In this document: piece after piece, positions 44,939-45,437 of the stretch
Numbering within the stretch: position 1 is the first letter of the stretch
Layout of the letters: each line of letters starts with the position of its first letter
Source of the DNA: a bacterium
Lineage (GTDB): Bacteria; SM23-31
Assembly (NCBI GenBank): GCA_028278455.1
Contig: JANQEH010000211.1
Location: forward strand, 1 to 45,437
Reading direction: 5' to 3'
DNA: 45,437 nucleotides
Program-made: the position numbers and the translations under genes
The notes under the pieces: generated by a model
What the model saw: only the letters and a program-made list of their open reading frames with translations
Databases searched by the model: none
What the model was told of the DNA's origin: nothing

Positions 44939-45437
44939 TTAAATAAAAATATATTTAATATATTTTAACAAATATCGTATCCTGAAATAATAGCTTACAA
45001 AAGCATATTCTCGTAAGCCAGAAAGTTGATTTGGAGTTAAATTTTCATGAGGAGTAATAAGTTTTGAGGCAGTATATTCCTCAAAATCATCTGTAGTTAT
45101 TTTATCATATATATTCTCATAATATGGCGTTCCCGGATATGGTATTGCAATCGAAAATTGCGCAACGTAAGTATTAAGTTTTTTCGCGTATTTAATAGTT
45201 TTTTTGATAGATTCCTTAGTGTCTTTGGGCATCCCAAGTATAAAAAATGCAGCTATTTTTATATTCTGCTTATCGCATATCTTAAGAATATTTTCTTGGT
45301 GGATAATATTTATGGGTTTTCTTTTAAAATTTTTCAAGATATCATCGCTATATGATTCTATACCTACATTGATTGAACGTAAACCAGCATCTTTCATTAT
45401 TTTTAGTTTTTCTTCATTTAGTAGATCTAATCTGGTT
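44939..45437 (-). CDS. Radical SAM family protein (partial, 5' end off window)
   Basis: The frame is open to the right edge, where codons just upstream of the internal ATG at 45397 read TRLDLLNEEKLKIMKDAGLR. The 166 visible residues are the C-terminal part of a radical SAM enzyme: AGLRSINVGIESYSDDIL, then FFILGMPKDTKESIKKTI, the segment after the catalytic barrel. The cluster-binding Cys motif should lie beyond the edge. It resembles B12-dependent radical SAM proteins, like the one at 38918-40321. Strongly AT-rich. Confidence 0.8.
   Translation of the reverse strand, partial: TRLDLLNEEKLKIMKDAGLRSINVGIESYSDDILKNFKRKPINIIHQENILKICDKQNIKIAAFFILGMPKDTKESIKKTIKYAKKLNTYVAQFSIAIPYPGTPYYENIYDKITTDDFEEYTASKLITPHENLTPNQLSGLREYAFVSYYFRIRYLLKYIKYIFI

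Overview
The window looks like a chromosomal segment from a Gram-negative bacterium of the Fibrobacteres-Chlorobi-Bacteroidetes (FCB) group or a neighbouring phylum (Ignavibacteriota, Calditrichota, KSB1 or Marinimicrobia-like). The clues are a secreted protein with an NYPNPFNP-type C-terminal sorting tail, MacB-like permeases paired with PadR, and an ABC-dependent cell-surface polysaccharide locus. The exact phylum cannot be settled from the sequence alone. There is no integrase, transposase, phage gene or CRISPR array in view.

Region 1 (1-13.0 kb) is mixed. It holds a secreted Reeler-like protein with a CxxCH motif (cut by the left edge), a very large fused acyl-CoA dehydratase activase-type protein, a membrane-anchored SH3b/coiled-coil protein with a small charged partner, and a signalling run: solute-binding protein, sensor histidine kinase, response regulator with a zinc-ribbon-like tail, and a LOG-family protein.

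Region 2 (13.1-22.7 kb) is built on an intact tRNA-Phe(GAA). A DUF418 membrane-protein gene lies about 200 bp downstream. A degenerate copy of the tRNA 3' half with its terminator follows. Then comes a minus-strand cassette: serine hydrolase, a PurF-like protein that has lost its glutaminase nucleophile, PadR, and an ABC permease. After that there is a second tRNA fragment and a frameshifted second DUF418 copy at almost the same spacing as the first. This is best explained by duplication of a tRNA-DUF418 unit plus insertion of a cassette.

Region 3 (22.8-45.4 kb) is one long leftward, tightly packed surface-polysaccharide locus. It encodes a nearly complete GDP-D-glycero-D-manno-heptose route (GmhA, HddA, GmhB, HddC), with a transaldolase-family enzyme that may supply sedoheptulose 7-phosphate. 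It also has a dTDP-3-amino-3,6-dideoxyhexose branch (two tandem FdtA/QdtA-type cupins and a DegT aminotransferase), several sugar-modifying enzymes (SDR, Gfo/Idh/MocA, epimerases, methyltransferases, acyltransferases, radical SAM), glycosyltransferases, and a Wzm/Wzt exporter. A previously easy-to-miss 59-residue two-helix membrane protein sits between wzm and wzt, coupled to both by overlapping start/stop codons. The distal (right) end is markedly more AT-rich, consistent with mosaic acquisition.

The most unusual items are the hidden small protein in the exporter, the pair of cupins with complementary substitutions in conserved residues, the glutaminase-dead PurF paralogue, and the tRNA-Phe/DUF418 duplication. 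Functions are assigned from motif recognition only; no database search was run.
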